Numbered from the stretch's first letter, positions 1 to 7,783 are shown. The stretch is 18,112 nucleotides of DNA from Sabulitectum sp964604135 (GCA_964604135.1 CAZRXU010000048.1:1-18112), one strand, 5' to 3'. Translations and numbers: made by a program. The notes: generated from the sequence alone by a model not told the origin.

Positions 1-837
1 ATGGATCGGGCTGGGTGGGCCGGAGTTACGATACCCTTTTCGGAAATGGTCTAGCTTGGTAATTTCAAGCACATCGACTCGTTCAAGTCCTTGAGCTTGA
101 GTAAACAGGCTGTATCCCTCTCTACTAAAATGGCTTGCGGAAATACAGCTTTCCCCGAACTCAGCAAAATGCTGCCTTGAGAGACGCTCATTAGGCGTCA
201 GAAGGATGACACGGGAAAGCTCCTTCTCTTTTCCATACATCTTGGCGTAATGGCGGTATTGCAACAGATTTACATGCATGAGAAGGGTCTTACCACTACC
301 AGTGGCAAGCTGCAGGCAAAGCTTGTTCAAATCATCTTCAGCATACAGAGGCACATCGGTATAATCGAACCAATGAAGATTGAATTGCTTCACAAATAAA
401 TTGAGATCACGAGTCAAGGTTTCAATGTTACCAAAAAAGCGATCCAGATAGATTTCCACGAAAAGCAGTGTCAGCCATTGGTAGTACTTCCACACTATCG
501 GCCTGTGCCGCTTCTCATTGATAGCCTGAGAATGACGAACAATATTCTCTTCATAGGTTAGGATCTGTTCTTTGGTCAAGAGGCTGGAACCACCCCAAAA
601 CAGATTACTGTTTACCAAAGTATGGTAAAAATGGTGCAGATTATCGTGGTCAAGCCCCTCCAGCGCAGGGTCGCTGATTGGAGCAGCCAATTTATGAAAT
701 GGACGAATCTTCTTACCATTTCCATCTGTATGCTCAACCAGAGGATCAATACCAAATAGACTGACAAGCCACTGATTCAGCAGGAGTTTATTCCTGAACT
801 TATGCGGTTTGGGGTCGCTCTGTTTTCGTTTAGCCAT
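1..837 (-). CDS. res: Type III restriction enzyme, helicase (Res) subunit, N-terminal part only
   Basis: The first 279 residues are in the window and the gene runs off the left edge still open. A P-loop (ATGSGKT, residues 178-184) is followed by a helicase motif Ia-like stretch (VILLTPNERLSRQHF, about 210-224), as in DEAD/DEAH translocases of type III restriction enzymes. In that family Res drives ATP-dependent DNA translocation and cuts when complexed with Mod. The DEAH box and the C-terminal PD-(D/E)XK nuclease, if present, would lie outside the window. About 175 residues precede the P-loop, more than in classical Res proteins. The ATG overlaps the end of the upstream TOPRIM-like gene by 8 bases and follows a G-rich ribosome binding site, so the two are translationally coupled. 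The helicase assignment is secure; 'type III Res' rests also on the mod gene in the same operon. Confidence 0.85.
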   Translation of the reverse strand, partial: MAKRKQSDPKPHKFRNKLLLNQWLVSLFGIDPLVEHTDGNGKKIRPFHKLAAPISDPALEGLDHDNLHHFYHTLVNSNLFWGGSSLLTKEQILTYEENIVRHSQAINEKRHRPIVWKYYQWLTLLFVEIYLDRFFGNIETLTRDLNLFVKQFNLHWFDYTDVPLYAEDDLNKLCLQLATGSGKTLLMHVNLLQYRHYAKMYGKEKELSRVILLTPNERLSRQHFAEFGESCISASHFSREGYSLFTQAQGLERVDVLEITKLDHFRKGYRNSGPPSPIH

Positions 838-1534
838 TTGTCCCCCCATCCGGCAATCGCTCCAGCTTTGTCAGCCATTCATTAAAGTGACGACAGCGTT
901 TACGCATACGACCCAGCCCTATGTTTTTCGCAACAATGATTCCAGCGCTGGTTTTATCGTACTCGGGGATATTTCTGATAATATGTTTTGACGGTGCAGT
1001 TTCTGGATGCTCATTAATCAGTTCAGGATTGCCGTTCACTCCATTCAGAACTGCCTCTAATTCTTCAATTGCGGTTTCATGATTAAAATAGTCTAATTTA
1101 AGTTGTTTCAGATCTGCGAAAATCAATGCCTCAAACTCATGGAGTTGTATATACGGAATAAACCGGCGATCATGGATATCCTCGAAGAAAGCTTTTTCAA
1201 TTATTTCCACTTTTTTGTACGGATCTATCTTGCGGTTTGCTTCCTTTTTTCCCGGAAAATCTTCAGGTAATGCATACAGATCAAACATAGTTGTGAAACG
1301 GCATTCTATATCACTGTCTTCTTTTGTCCATGCAAGGATATCTCTTCTAACCGTGGAATAGGCATCCTTTCTGCGAAAACCGCCACGATACTCTTTTCGA
1401 CTGCGTTTATTCTTACTGGTTAGAACACAGCGCACATCAGGAAAAACACTGCGCAGTGAGAGATGGTCAACCATCAACCTGTTGACAAACCCTTCTTCCG
1501 TCTGACCTTCAACTGTTATGTGAAGACGGATCAT
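830..1534 (-). CDS. DUF4276-type protein with TOPRIM-like motif, putative nuclease effector
   Basis: A 234-residue protein. The N-terminus (MIRLHITVEGQTEE) has the hydrophobic strand plus VEG acidic motif (E9, E13, E14) of TOPRIM folds. A second acidic site, FDLYALPEDFPG (D85), and the block YIQLHEFEALIFAD (128-141) are the other conserved features I associate with DUF4276. TOPRIM proteins of this kind (OLD, GajA, AriB) cut nucleic acid using metals; that activity is inferred here. The start at 1534 is chosen because its ATG forms a 4-base ATGA overlap with the stop of the ATPase gene and has a strong GGAGGA site 8 bases upstream (1543-1548). An in-frame upstream ATG at 1597 would overlap the ATPase far more. 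The tail overlaps res by 8 bases. It probably works with the adjacent ATPase. Family call fairly sure, biochemical role uncertain. Confidence 0.75.
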   Translation of the reverse strand: MIRLHITVEGQTEEGFVNRLMVDHLSLRSVFPDVRCVLTSKNKRSRKEYRGGFRRKDAYSTVRRDILAWTKEDSDIECRFTTMFDLYALPEDFPGKKEANRKIDPYKKVEIIEKAFFEDIHDRRFIPYIQLHEFEALIFADLKQLKLDYFNHETAIEELEAVLNGVNGNPELINEHPETAPSKHIIRNIPEYDKTSAGIIVAKNIGLGRMRKRCRHFNEWLTKLERLPDGGTNG

Positions 1535-2661
1535 GACGGCCGTCCTCCAATGATATTTTTCTCCCATAATTCCGAAAGACTGTACCGCTCCAGCCATTCA
1601 ACCAGACTGGAGCTTTCCAGTCTTTTGAACACACTGCTCTTTTTTTCGCTGTCTCGTTCGACCACAACTATTTCGTCGGCACTGAACTCATCCACCAATC
1701 TTGTGGACTGAGTGGCAAGCAACACCTGCGAATGTATTGCCGCCATTCTGACCATTCCTGAAAACGTGGAAACAGCCGCCGGATGCAAGCCAAGTTCCGG
1801 TTCGTCAAGGACGATAAGCTTTGGCAGCAGTTCCTCTGGCTGCAGCAGAAGTGTTGCCAAAGCCATGAATCGTAGTGTACCATCTGATAATTGATGTGGT
1901 CCAAACCGGTATTCACTGTCTTTTTCCTGCCAGTCAAGCTTCATGTACTCCATGTTCAAAGGTGAAGGCTTCAAAATGAAATTTTCAAACTGAGGCATAA
2001 TAAGCTGAATATGATGAACTATCCGATTATAGTATTTCTCCCATTCAGTTTTGTTCTTAAGCGCGTAGAGAAATGCCGCCAGATTACCGGCATTGCTTCG
2101 CAAGAACCCATTATCGCCGATATATCCCTGGTTTCTTATTTTTGCCGTGCTGGATGTATCATGAAACTGGAAAACCTGACAACCTCTTAGAAGGTTATAA
2201 ATAAAACTGCTAGTGTCTCCACCACTTTTTGAGTCTTCGTAAAGCAGGCTCTCTTTGTGCCCTGCACCCAAAGCAATCTTGACCGGAGTAGGATGTAGCT
2301 TGTCGCTCCAAGTAATAAATTCCTCATTAAACATCAGGATATCACCGCTGGCTTGAGAGAGGGTAAACTGGTAGGTATCTCTGTCGTACTGACCAACATT
2401 AAAGACCAACTCAGCTTCCATACGGGGAGTATGATTTGAACCGAAGTACAGGATGGAATCGGCATAGCCTTGCCCACCGACAAATTTCTGTAAAGCACCG
2501 GTTGTCATGAAATTGAGCATCCTGAAGAAGGAAATGAGATTGCTTTTTCCAGCACCGTTTGCCCCAAGAAGCACTGTGATATCACCAAACCGTATTGTTT
2601 GACCGTCTTTGTCAATTGACTTGAAGCCCTTTATAAAAAGCTTACTTAGTTTCTTTTTCAT
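1531..2661 (-). CDS. AAA_21/ABC-type ATPase (COG4637-like), partner of the TOPRIM-like protein
   Basis: A 376-residue ABC/SMC-like ATPase. It shows Walker A GANGAGKSN (33-41), signature LSDGT (258-262), Walker B LIVLDEPE (282-289) with the D-loop run ELGLHP, and a TQS motif (317-319) where an ABC H-loop would be. The N-terminal phrase around FIKGFKSI is typical of OLD/RecF-like predicted ATPases. The C-terminal WLERYSLSELWEKNIIGGRP is typical of the predicted ATPases often paired with DUF4276 genes. The ATG at 2661 lies 2 bases after the mod stop with a G-rich ribosome binding site overlapping the end of mod. An upstream in-frame ATG at 2691 would begin inside mod and lacks the family N-terminus. 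By analogy with PARIS or Gabija, the ATPase may sense an invader and control its nuclease partner. Motifs are seen; the sensing role is inferred. Confidence 0.85.
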   Translation of the reverse strand: MKKKLSKLFIKGFKSIDKDGQTIRFGDITVLLGANGAGKSNLISFFRMLNFMTTGALQKFVGGQGYADSILYFGSNHTPRMEAELVFNVGQYDRDTYQFTLSQASGDILMFNEEFITWSDKLHPTPVKIALGAGHKESLLYEDSKSGGDTSSFIYNLLRGCQVFQFHDTSSTAKIRNQGYIGDNGFLRSNAGNLAAFLYALKNKTEWEKYYNRIVHHIQLIMPQFENFILKPSPLNMEYMKLDWQEKDSEYRFGPHQLSDGTLRFMALATLLLQPEELLPKLIVLDEPELGLHPAAVSTFSGMVRMAAIHSQVLLATQSTRLVDEFSADEIVVVERDSEKKSSVFKRLESSSLVEWLERYSLSELWEKNIIGGRPS

Positions 2662-2663
2662 AA

Positions 2664-5600
2664 TCACACCCCCTCTACATCCCACATGCACTTCATGAAC
2701 TCCTCTTCGATCAGGCGGACTTTCCAGTTCTCATCATCCCGCTTGAGATTTGGCAGATTGTTGCTACCGTTGACATAGATGGTGTCAAACTCGAAATCCA
2801 AGGTACTGATTCTATTCTTCCGGAACCACTCATCCAGCACTGCGTTGTCTTTCTCCAGATCATCTGTAAGTTTGCGCCAGACAATGAGTACTTTCTCGCG
2901 CTGACCATTATTTGGGTTTGACGGATCAGCAGGTACCCAGCCCTCTATCTTGCGGAACCACCATGGGCCCTGGGCATCCTGCCTGATCTTGCCGTCTACA
3001 ACCAGCCTGGTGTGCTGATCCTCAGGCAGCTCCGGATCTGGGTTGCGTTTGAAAGCAGCAGTAAAGGTTTGCGGAGAAGCCAGAAGAATCACTCGTAAAC
3101 CAAGCAGGTAATTGAATGTTTCAATAAGATCAACACGTTTCTCTTCATCTTTATCGCTGCCTAGTTTCTTGACAGTAAGGGAATAGCTACAGGGATCATC
3201 AAAGGCGTTGATGTTCAAGAGCGACTGACTGCCCCTTGTTTCTACATCCAGCAAGTAATGAAGCATGTAATCACCAAACAGAGATGGACTGGCTGTCAGC
3301 GCCTTGTCGCGTAGATCGTTATTGTCGAACTGCAAATTGTTCAATGTATCTTCGTAGGATTCCAGGCGCAGATACTTGAAACATTGGGATATGCCGGAAT
3401 TGCGGGAAACGGGATTGCCGTCTTTCCAGTCTTTGGAATAGATAATCTTCTGAATGCGAGGCTTGAGCACTGTATCGAAATAGTTACCCATTTCAACAAG
3501 GATGTATTTTCGTTTGCCGCCATCTTCGCGGTTGAGGTTGATGACAGCGTGGCCGGTGGTTCCAGAACCAGCGAAGTAATCGAGGACAAAACCAACAGTT
3601 TCATTGTTTAATCCGGCATCGATACAATCTCGAACTGTAAATATTGATTTCGGATAGGTAAATGAGTTATCTGGTATCATAGAGTTTAGCACTACGCTAC
3701 CCCAGCTATTAGCGCTATATCTTTTATCCTCCCAGAGAGATTTGTACCGAAATTTACTTTTATTCCTGATAATATCCCATATGTCTTTCTTTTTATCAAA
3801 TTCAACCGAAAGTTCATCTACTATCGATTCAACAGATTGACGTGCAAAAACCCATTTACTTTCCTGTCCCTGAGTATCTATGGGATATACTTCTATTACT
3901 CCATTATCTTCTATTTGATTAATACCTGTTGGATGAAAGCCATCATCACACACATCCCCAAAACCGACAATCTTGCCATTTTTTACATAGATAGGATAAA
4001 AACAATTGGCCGCTGACTCACGTAAATGATTCTTTCCTGAAGAAACATTTCTGAGCGGTCGAATATCTGGAGATGATTCACGGGCCCCGTCATTTCTATC
4101 TTCTAACCCAATACAATTCATTCCTGCAGGAAATATGAAGTGAGCAAATTCGTGTGTAAATGAAAAATTGTTTCCCTGTTGACCTGTAGGATTATGAACA
4201 ATTGAAATACAGGCATCTTCACATGACGGATAAAGCTCATTAAATAACATCCCCAACCGAAAATTTTCAATTTCATCAATTGCTGTTATATGAACAAATG
4301 GATTTGCATAAAGAGGGAATGCAGCTTTTGCCCGATCTTGAACTAAAGTCAACCATGATGAATGCTTATATGAATTTTTATAAATTATCTCACTTGACTT
4401 TGCATTATAAGGTGGATCAATATAAACACACTTCACCTGCTCTCTATAACGCTCTTGTAACAGATTCAACGCCTGAAAATTCTCCGAATGAATGAGCAGT
4501 CCGTCGCACTGTTCGTCAATATTTTCCATTGACGCAATCAGCCTAGTCTTGAAATCTTCATCGAAAAACTTGGTGTCCAATACAAGTTTGTCATTGGCTT
4601 TGAGGAATTCCACAGTCAACGGCTCAGAATAGAGTACGGCCCTGTCTTCATGAAACAAATTTCCCTGCTGTTTGCTTTCTGTGTTTTCCATGGTTCCAAT
4701 TTCATCAATAGCAAAAAGCTTCACCCACTCCTCACGCTGAGACGCATTCTGTGCAATTTCCGGATAAAGTTCCTCCGGCACACGGTCTATCGTTACGCAG
4801 TAATTGGTCTCCACCACGAACTTTTTCTTGAGCCAAAGCTTCTTCTGAAAATCCTCGAGTTGGGCAAGAAAATCGATGAGCTTGTTTGCTATCTTGCGAA
4901 AAACTTTAATCATGGCAAGATACGATTCCACAGCCGGGGCTGTGGCGTTTTCGATGTCATCCAGACGCATGACTTCGTTTTTGATATAGAAGTCTAGTTC
5001 CCGGCGAAGAAAACTGTCCAAATCCTTGTGGATAAAGTAATCCATGGTGTTGCGAGCGGTATACTGGTTGATATACTTGCCCAGTAGAGGCCTTTGTTTG
5101 TCCTTATCAGTAGGCGCCGGAATCTTCAGCAGTTTTAGATACTCCTCTGACCTCTCGTTAAACTTGGCCATCTCCGCTAGTGTACCCAGCACAGTTTCAA
5201 CCGCTTCGGCACTCTTTTTCTCCCGCCAGGTGCGATCCTGGCCGGTTTTTTCAGGATCTGGTCGATATTCAAAATTAACGACCAATTCTCCGCCATCTGT
5301 AATATCGACAGGTTTTGCAGCGTGAATAATGAAATAGCGCTTGTTGGAATCCTGCGCTTTCACATTACCGTGCTCTCCCTCAGCTGCATCAGCAATACGG
5401 AAATGAACCCTCATTGGATGCTCAGGAATCTGCTTAAGAATACGTTCCTCCTGAGCCAGTTTCAGAATCTCAGCCGACTGCGTCAGATCAAATGTGAAAT
5501 TCGTGAAATACTCTGCTGTCTTGATGTAATACTGATCTGAGTTTGCCCAATGGAGCTTAACTTCTTCGCCGTTATAGGGAATTGCATAAGGAGCCGCGCG

Positions 5601-6026
5601 GCCTGCTGTTTCGCGGGCGTAATAACGCCGTGAAATAAAATCCCCGTCATCGTAATAGCGCTCGAAAAACCTGTGGAGATGATCATAAACTTCGCCTTCG
5701 GCAGAGGCAGTATCCTTCACCACTTCGTAAGCTGCTCTTGCTTCCTTAACTTTGGGAGAGTTCTCCGGATCGGAAACACCATATTCCTTCGCCTTTTCAA
5801 TCTCCTCATCTATTTTCGCCATCAATTTACCCTTATGCGCTTCATCCACCTGGCCAAAAGCGTCCTCAACTGTATTCAGGAGATCTTTATCAATAAACTC
5901 AGCGACCTGCTCGCTTTTCGCATGCATGATGCGGTAAAAGCCGAAATCCAGATCCGGCTGATTTAGTTGAAATAAATCCCTGAGTTTTTTTAAAAGGCGG
6001 TTGCGAAGTTGTTCTGCAGTCGGCAT
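2664..6026 (-). CDS. mod: Type III DNA methyltransferase (Mod), adenine-specific, beta class, large variant
   Basis: 1120 residues. The motif LIHSENFQAL (511-520) leads into the catalytic DPPY motif (537-540), and the AdoMet-binding FAGSGTTG motif follows at 818-825. DPPY before FxGxG is the beta-class order of type III Mod enzymes, which methylate adenine at an asymmetric site and supply specificity to Res. The segment between the motifs (about 541-817) is therefore the target-recognition region. It is clearly AT-richer than the rest of the gene. About 510 residues precede the first methyltransferase motif, while typical Mod proteins total roughly 600-700; I recognise no fold in that extension. 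The ATG has GGAGG 6 bases upstream (6033-6037). The gene is 18 bases after a small HTH reading frame and 2 bases before the ATPase gene, so it is probably the main first gene of the defence operon. Confidence 0.9.
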   Translation of the reverse strand: MPTAEQLRNRLLKKLRDLFQLNQPDLDFGFYRIMHAKSEQVAEFIDKDLLNTVEDAFGQVDEAHKGKLMAKIDEEIEKAKEYGVSDPENSPKVKEARAAYEVVKDTASAEGEVYDHLHRFFERYYDDGDFISRRYYARETAGRAAPYAIPYNGEEVKLHWANSDQYYIKTAEYFTNFTFDLTQSAEILKLAQEERILKQIPEHPMRVHFRIADAAEGEHGNVKAQDSNKRYFIIHAAKPVDITDGGELVVNFEYRPDPEKTGQDRTWREKKSAEAVETVLGTLAEMAKFNERSEEYLKLLKIPAPTDKDKQRPLLGKYINQYTARNTMDYFIHKDLDSFLRRELDFYIKNEVMRLDDIENATAPAVESYLAMIKVFRKIANKLIDFLAQLEDFQKKLWLKKKFVVETNYCVTIDRVPEELYPEIAQNASQREEWVKLFAIDEIGTMENTESKQQGNLFHEDRAVLYSEPLTVEFLKANDKLVLDTKFFDEDFKTRLIASMENIDEQCDGLLIHSENFQALNLLQERYREQVKCVYIDPPYNAKSSEIIYKNSYKHSSWLTLVQDRAKAAFPLYANPFVHITAIDEIENFRLGMLFNELYPSCEDACISIVHNPTGQQGNNFSFTHEFAHFIFPAGMNCIGLEDRNDGARESSPDIRPLRNVSSGKNHLRESAANCFYPIYVKNGKIVGFGDVCDDGFHPTGINQIEDNGVIEVYPIDTQGQESKWVFARQSVESIVDELSVEFDKKKDIWDIIRNKSKFRYKSLWEDKRYSANSWGSVVLNSMIPDNSFTYPKSIFTVRDCIDAGLNNETVGFVLDYFAGSGTTGHAVINLNREDGGKRKYILVEMGNYFDTVLKPRIQKIIYSKDWKDGNPVSRNSGISQCFKYLRLESYEDTLNNLQFDNNDLRDKALTASPSLFGDYMLHYLLDVETRGSQSLLNINAFDDPCSYSLTVKKLGSDKDEEKRVDLIETFNYLLGLRVILLASPQTFTAAFKRNPDPELPEDQHTRLVVDGKIRQDAQGPWWFRKIEGWVPADPSNPNNGQREKVLIVWRKLTDDLEKDNAVLDEWFRKNRISTLDFEFDTIYVNGSNNLPNLKRDDENWKVRLIEEEFMKCMWDVEGV

Positions 6027-6044
6027 ATTTTTCCTCCGGCTAAA

Positions 6045-6200
6045 TCACTCTCCACCGGAGGGTAAAAACCGGCGTGGTGGTTGTTTTCTGCTCCATGCGA
6101 TCACAGGCATTCCATGCTTACCAATAACAGTGTCATTGCTGACACCTATGTATTTACATCTCTCATCCACTGACAACCAGCGGTCTTCAATTTCTGACAT
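6045..6200 (-). CDS. Short excisionase-type helix-turn-helix protein, probably degraded
   Basis: A 51-residue reading frame, with AGGA upstream of its ATG and its stop 18 bases before mod. Residues 7-25 (RWLSVDERCKYIGVSNDTV) match the start of HTH_17/excisionase-like proteins often found beside restriction-modification genes. In that family the DTV is normally followed by a YRWI-like tryptophan segment, then a KHGMP-like segment, HRxGRLWKF and a C-terminal helix. Here DTV runs straight to IGKHGMP, as if three codons were missing. After GMPV the reading shifts: the next frame reads HRM if one C is restored. The C-terminal half no longer resembles the family. A working protein would have regulated the RM operon; this version may be non-functional. 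The comparison is from memory of the family, so the degradation call is moderate. Confidence 0.5.
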   Translation of the reverse strand: MSEIEDRWLSVDERCKYIGVSNDTVIGKHGMPVIAWSRKQPPRRFLPSGGE

Positions 6201-6243
6201 TTCCAGTTCCTTATATAACTCTACCTAATCTGGGCAATTTAGC

Positions 6244-6344
6244 GAAGTACCCCTCACTTGATATTGGGATAAGTAGTTAACGTATTAGAGTATACAACAA
6301 ATCTAGTAACAAACCACTGTCACCCAATTAGTGAGAAGTACTTC
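6244..6344. repeat. Imperfect inverted repeat, possible MITE-like remnant
   Basis: The left arm (from 6244, GAAGTACCCCTCACT) and the right arm read inward from 6344 on the other strand (GAAGTACTTCTCACT) agree at 13 of 15 positions. After a 3-base gap the match continues (TATTGGG against AATTGGG). The arms bound about 100 bases with no coding capacity. The layout resembles a miniature inverted-repeat element or a widely spaced operator. I see no clear target-site duplication and cannot assign a transposon family. Confidence 0.4.
6289..6294 (-). promoter_or_regulatory. Possible -10 element for the HTH-mod-ATPase-TOPRIM-res operon
   Basis: On the minus strand this reads TATACT, a good sigma70 -10 hexamer, about 90 bases before the HTH start and inside the inverted-repeat element. 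No convincing -35 hexamer is at 16-18 bases, so it would be weak or need an activator. It is the best -10 candidate I saw between the ATPase gene at 6531 and the HTH gene at 6200. Confidence 0.3.
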
Positions 6345-6530
6345 ATGTTTAATATCGCAGATTCTCAGCGTCCGCAAGTCTCAGAATTGACAGAGTTGAA
6401 ATCACCAATGACAAACTCGCAAGTAGGGCCGGGTTCACTCTATTATTGCGATATCTGGACAGTATCAATGTCTCCCGCACCTTTTCCGGTATCAGGCGAT
6501 TTTCCAACCTGCAAAAGCCAGGCTGTGTAT
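6345..6530. other. Non-coding remainder of the intergenic stretch before the RM operon
   Basis: Together with 6201-6344 this forms a 330-base gap between the frameshifted ATPase gene and the HTH gene. I see no convincing gene, tRNA or terminator. An 8-base perfect inverted pair (ATATCGCA at 6352-6359, TGCGATAT at 6447-6454) is too widely spaced for a terminator. A TTG-started 61-codon minus-strand frame (6349-6534) has no recognisable motif. Confidence 0.5.
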
Positions 6531-7690
6531 TCAATCAATCAGCTTTTCCGTTACAGAGCCCAGATTTTCCACAGTAACACTCTGACTGTACTTACCGGGC
6601 TCGTCAACCTGGGCAACCACAACAGCCATCTCAGCATTGAGAGCCTCTACCAATGCCCCAAAACCTGGTTTCAGTCTGGGAGCCTTTGAAGCCTTGAATT
6701 CAAACACTCTTTTCTGTTCCCTCTTTCCAGAACCAAATCTATCTCTGCACCATTGGATGTTTGGATGAATGAGGATTTCCAGCGAGGCATCAAAGCAGTG
6801 ATCTGCTCAATACCCAGGCCCTCCCATGAAAAACCCCTAACTGGATGCGCCAGTAACTCATCCCACGTTTCAATATTCAGCAGACTATGCAGTATTCCAG
6901 TATCCCGGATGTATATTTTGGGTGATTTGATCAAACGTTTTTTCAGGTTTGTTTTGTGCGGCCTGAGAACTCTTATCATGAAAGTACTTTCAAGAATGCC
7001 AAGATACTTCCTTAGAGAAGGAACTGATATATCGGCAGCATCAGACAATCTACTGAGATTAAGAACCTGACCATGAATATGGGCGATAAGAAGCCAGAGC
7101 CTCTCCATTAATTTCATCGGTATGGAAAAACCCAACTGCGGTATGTCCCGTTCCAGAAAAGTTCTGACAAAATCCATTCTCCAATCAAAACTATCCTCCT
7201 GACTGCCTGCAAGCAGACTATCCGGAAAGCCTCCACGCAGCCAGAACTGACTGGTTTGCACAATACTATCAACCTCACCGAACAAAAAAGGTGTAAGATC
7301 AAGCAGGGCTATTCTTCCGGCGAGAGACTCGCTTGTCTGACGAATCAAGTCGCGGGAAGCCGAGCCAAGTATCAGAAATCGGCCCGGTCGTCTGTTCTTA
7401 TCCACTTCCGAACGTAAAATTGAAAATATTTCAGGAGCCAGTTGTATTTCATCAAGACAAATCAAATCATCCTGATGCTCTTGAAACAGTAACTCCGGTT
7501 CCTCCAGCATTCTTCTGTCAGCCCTGTTCTGCAGGTCAAGATAAACAGTAGATATTTTGTGTTCCTTGATAAACTCTTTTACCAAAGTTGACTTTCCACA
7601 CTGTCTGGGCCCAAGAATGACAGTTACAGGAGCACGTTTTACCGCACGAATAAGTGCTTTTTCTGCATATCTGTGTATATAACCATGCAT
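6531..7690 (-). pseudogene. AAA_14/DUF4143-type ATPase, frameshifted near the 3' end
   Basis: The uninterrupted frame (7690 to 6671, 339 residues) has Walker A GPRQCGKS (27-34), Walker B LICLDEIQ (76-83), sensor-like LILGSAS (106-112) and the acidic site GAEIDLVLERGNRK (314-327). After that it runs into an unrelated 12-residue tail. The adjacent frame continues the family: RVFEFKASKAP, then about 48 more residues ending EKLID, stop at 6531-6533. Restoring one A in the AAAA run (plus-strand TTTT, 6710-6713) gives 386 residues. It would also rejoin the EID and EFK halves (E316-D318, E331-K333) of what looks like a PD-(D/E)XK-type core. The family is widespread in anaerobes and archaea, and its role is poorly known. 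Sigma70-like promoter at 7720-7748. Either a real inactivating mutation or a sequencing error in a homopolymer. Family call firm; pseudogene status needs raw reads. Confidence 0.8.
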
Positions 7691-7719
7691 ATTGCTAACG
7701 CCCCTTTCCGATTTACATG

Positions 7720-7748
7720 GTAGTACTATGCAGACACACAGGTGTCAA
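7720..7748 (-). promoter_or_regulatory. Sigma70-like promoter of the AAA_14 ATPase gene
   Basis: On the minus strand a perfect -35 (TTGACA, 7743-7748) is followed after 17 bases by TACTAC (7720-7725), a 3-of-6 match to the -10 consensus. Transcription would begin near 7713, about 20 bases before the ATG at 7690. It lies in the 93-base gap after hypB, so the ATPase gene need not depend on the hydrogenase operon. Confidence 0.5.
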
Positions 7749-7783
7749 GTGGAAAGCCACAAGCGAAAAAAAACCGGGTTAAC

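Noticed and set aside
830..2661. Calling the ATPase-TOPRIM pair a PARIS system outright
   Set aside because: The nuclease candidate looks like DUF4276, not the DUF4435 protein AriB of PARIS, and the ATPase resembles COG4637 proteins. Only the architecture is shared, so it is described as PARIS/OLD-like in layout.
3576..4406. A separate inserted gene within mod
   Set aside because: The AT-rich stretch is in one continuous frame between the two methyltransferase motifs, so it is part of Mod.
1..6026. BREX, DISARM or type I RM locus
   Set aside because: No PglZ, BrxC, DrmB, HsdS or separate specificity gene is visible, and the methyltransferase has the beta-class motif order of type III Mod.
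6349..6534. Possible 61-residue gene after the AAA_14 frame
   Set aside because: It needs a TTG start overlapping the restored ATPase stop, has no ribosome site that I can see and no recognisable motif.
7766..7773. Rho-independent terminator after hypB (run of eight T on the minus strand)
   Set aside because: The T tract is not preceded by a plausible GC-rich stem; the small GTGG/CCAC hairpin at 7749-7760 lies on the wrong side of it.
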